DNA from: Veillonella sp. 3310
GTDB lineage: Bacteria > Bacillota > Negativicutes > Veillonellales > Veillonellaceae
Reading direction: 5' to 3'
DNA length: 64,000 bases
NCBI RefSeq assembly: GCF_003999875.1
Contig: NZ_RQVJ01000001.1
Coordinates: 248,001 to 312,000 of the forward strand
The notes below the pieces were generated by a model. That model saw only the letters and a program-made list of their open reading frames with translations, did no database searches and had not been told where the DNA came from. Below, in pieces: positions 63,553 through 64,000 of this stretch (its first letter is position 1; the number at the start of each line of letters is the position of its first letter). A program made the position numbers and the translations under genes.

Positions 63553-64000
63553 TTAGCGTGTATCCATGACACGATTTTTTTGAATGATTTGCATCACCAT
63601 ACCAGCTGTTTCTTCGATAGATTTATTAGTTACATCAAGTACTGGACAATGTAACCGTCTCATCACAGTTTTTGCATAATTTAACTCTTCTTCAATACGG
63701 CTTACATTCGCATAATTAGCGTCCGCATGTAATCCCATGGTACGAAGACGTTCTTCACGAATATTATTCAATTTGAAAGGATCAATAATTAACCCCACAA
63801 TCTTGCGCCCTGGAATTTGGAACAATTCTTCTGGTAACGGTACTTCTGGTACCAATGGTAAATTGGCTGCTTTTATTTTTTTATAGGCTAAGAACATAGA
63901 TAATGGTGTCTTACTAGTACGAGAAATACCAATAATGACAATATCTGCTTTTTCAAAGCCTTTTGGATTTTTACCATCGTCGTATTTCACGGCAAATTCA
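63553..64000 (-). CDS. Pyruvate phosphate dikinase regulatory protein (PPSR/DUF299), cut by right edge
   Basis: The C-terminal 148 codons of a bifunctional kinase/phosphorylase that switches pyruvate phosphate dikinase or PEP synthase on and off by threonine phosphorylation. The frame is open through the window edge (EFAVKYDDG), so an apparent GTG start at 63990 is not the real start. The P-loop-like [15 protein letters not shown] (about 20 codons in), [19 protein letters not shown] and [19 protein letters not shown] are all diagnostic. It fits a lactate user that must make PEP from pyruvate. Confidence 0.92.
   Translation of the reverse strand, partial: EFAVKYDDGKNPKGFEKADIVIIGISRTSKTPLSMFLAYKKIKAANLPLVPEVPLPEELFQIPGRKIVGLIIDPFKLNNIREERLRTMGLHADANYANVSRIEEELNYAKTVMRRLHCPVLDVTNKSIEETAGMVMQIIQKNRVMDTR

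Noticed and set aside
63990-63990. GTG at 63990 as the start of ppsR
   Set aside because: The frame continues to the window edge with family-typical residues, so the gene is merely truncated by the window.

Overview
The window looks like a chromosome segment of Veillonella or a close relative (Negativicutes). Its regulation is Firmicute-style: strong AGGAGG ribosome binding sites, a glycine T-box, and FMN and TPP riboswitches ahead of terminators. Yet it encodes outer-membrane functions (a TonB-dependent receptor and an RND efflux pump). A large FAD/Fe-S D-lactate dehydrogenase fits a lactate-fermenting lifestyle. This taxonomic call is inference from gene content and style; no 16S gene is present. 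Nearly all genes are core or housekeeping. There are no tRNA or rRNA genes, no CRISPR array, no transposase and no phage genes.

Layout. 1-7948 (minus): hom (cut by the left edge), an ACT regulator, a flippase-like membrane protein, a YdjC/ChbG deacetylase, an SpoU methyltransferase and an asymmetric pair of ABC exporters. 8061-9065 (plus): tpx and a PsiE-like membrane protein. 9129-15037 (minus): a long glutamine synthetase, yqeY, rpsU (too short for routine ORF calling) and a metal/heme uptake pair. 15330-22106 (minus): methylthioadenosine salvage, hslO, and the ribD-ribE-ribBA-ribH operon under an FMN riboswitch. 22458-31526: D-lactate dehydrogenase, a SpeH-fold protein without its catalytic residues, a dCMP deaminase, leuS, a GH18 protein and lgt. 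31721-40710 (minus): rplS, rbgA, rnhB, yraN, yifB, dprA, topA, trmFO. 40838-44654 (minus): glyQ-glyS-M48 protease behind a glycine T-box. 45026-48375: thiD/thiE and cytX, divergent, each with its own TPP riboswitch. 48494-56348 (minus): a GNAT, recO, a CNNM protein, era, ybeY, phoH and two radical SAM genes. 57372-62280 (minus): an RND pump, its adaptor, and a tetR gene broken by an in-frame stop. 62551-64000 (minus): a dGTPase-like gene and a partial ppsR.

The most unusual stretch is the gene-poor kilobase 56349-57371. It holds two copies of a ~193-bp element (A) and two copies of a 147-bp hairpin element (B). The second A copy carries, on the minus strand, a 25-residue cationic hydrophobic ORF. 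That ORF has a nine-base perfect Shine-Dalgarno partly folded into a hairpin, its own extended -10 promoter and a long terminator hairpin. A convergent plus-strand promoter would make an antisense RNA across its 3' end. This is the architecture of a type I toxin-antitoxin locus. The first copy has lost the N-terminal half of the ORF, its start and its promoter by a clean deletion. I know of no described family matching it, but I could not search.

Other points of note are the nonsense mutation in the efflux-pump repressor, the SpeH-like protein with Cys and Phe at the catalytic Ser and Cys positions, and intrinsic terminators in the leaders of the glutamine synthetase and metal-uptake operons.
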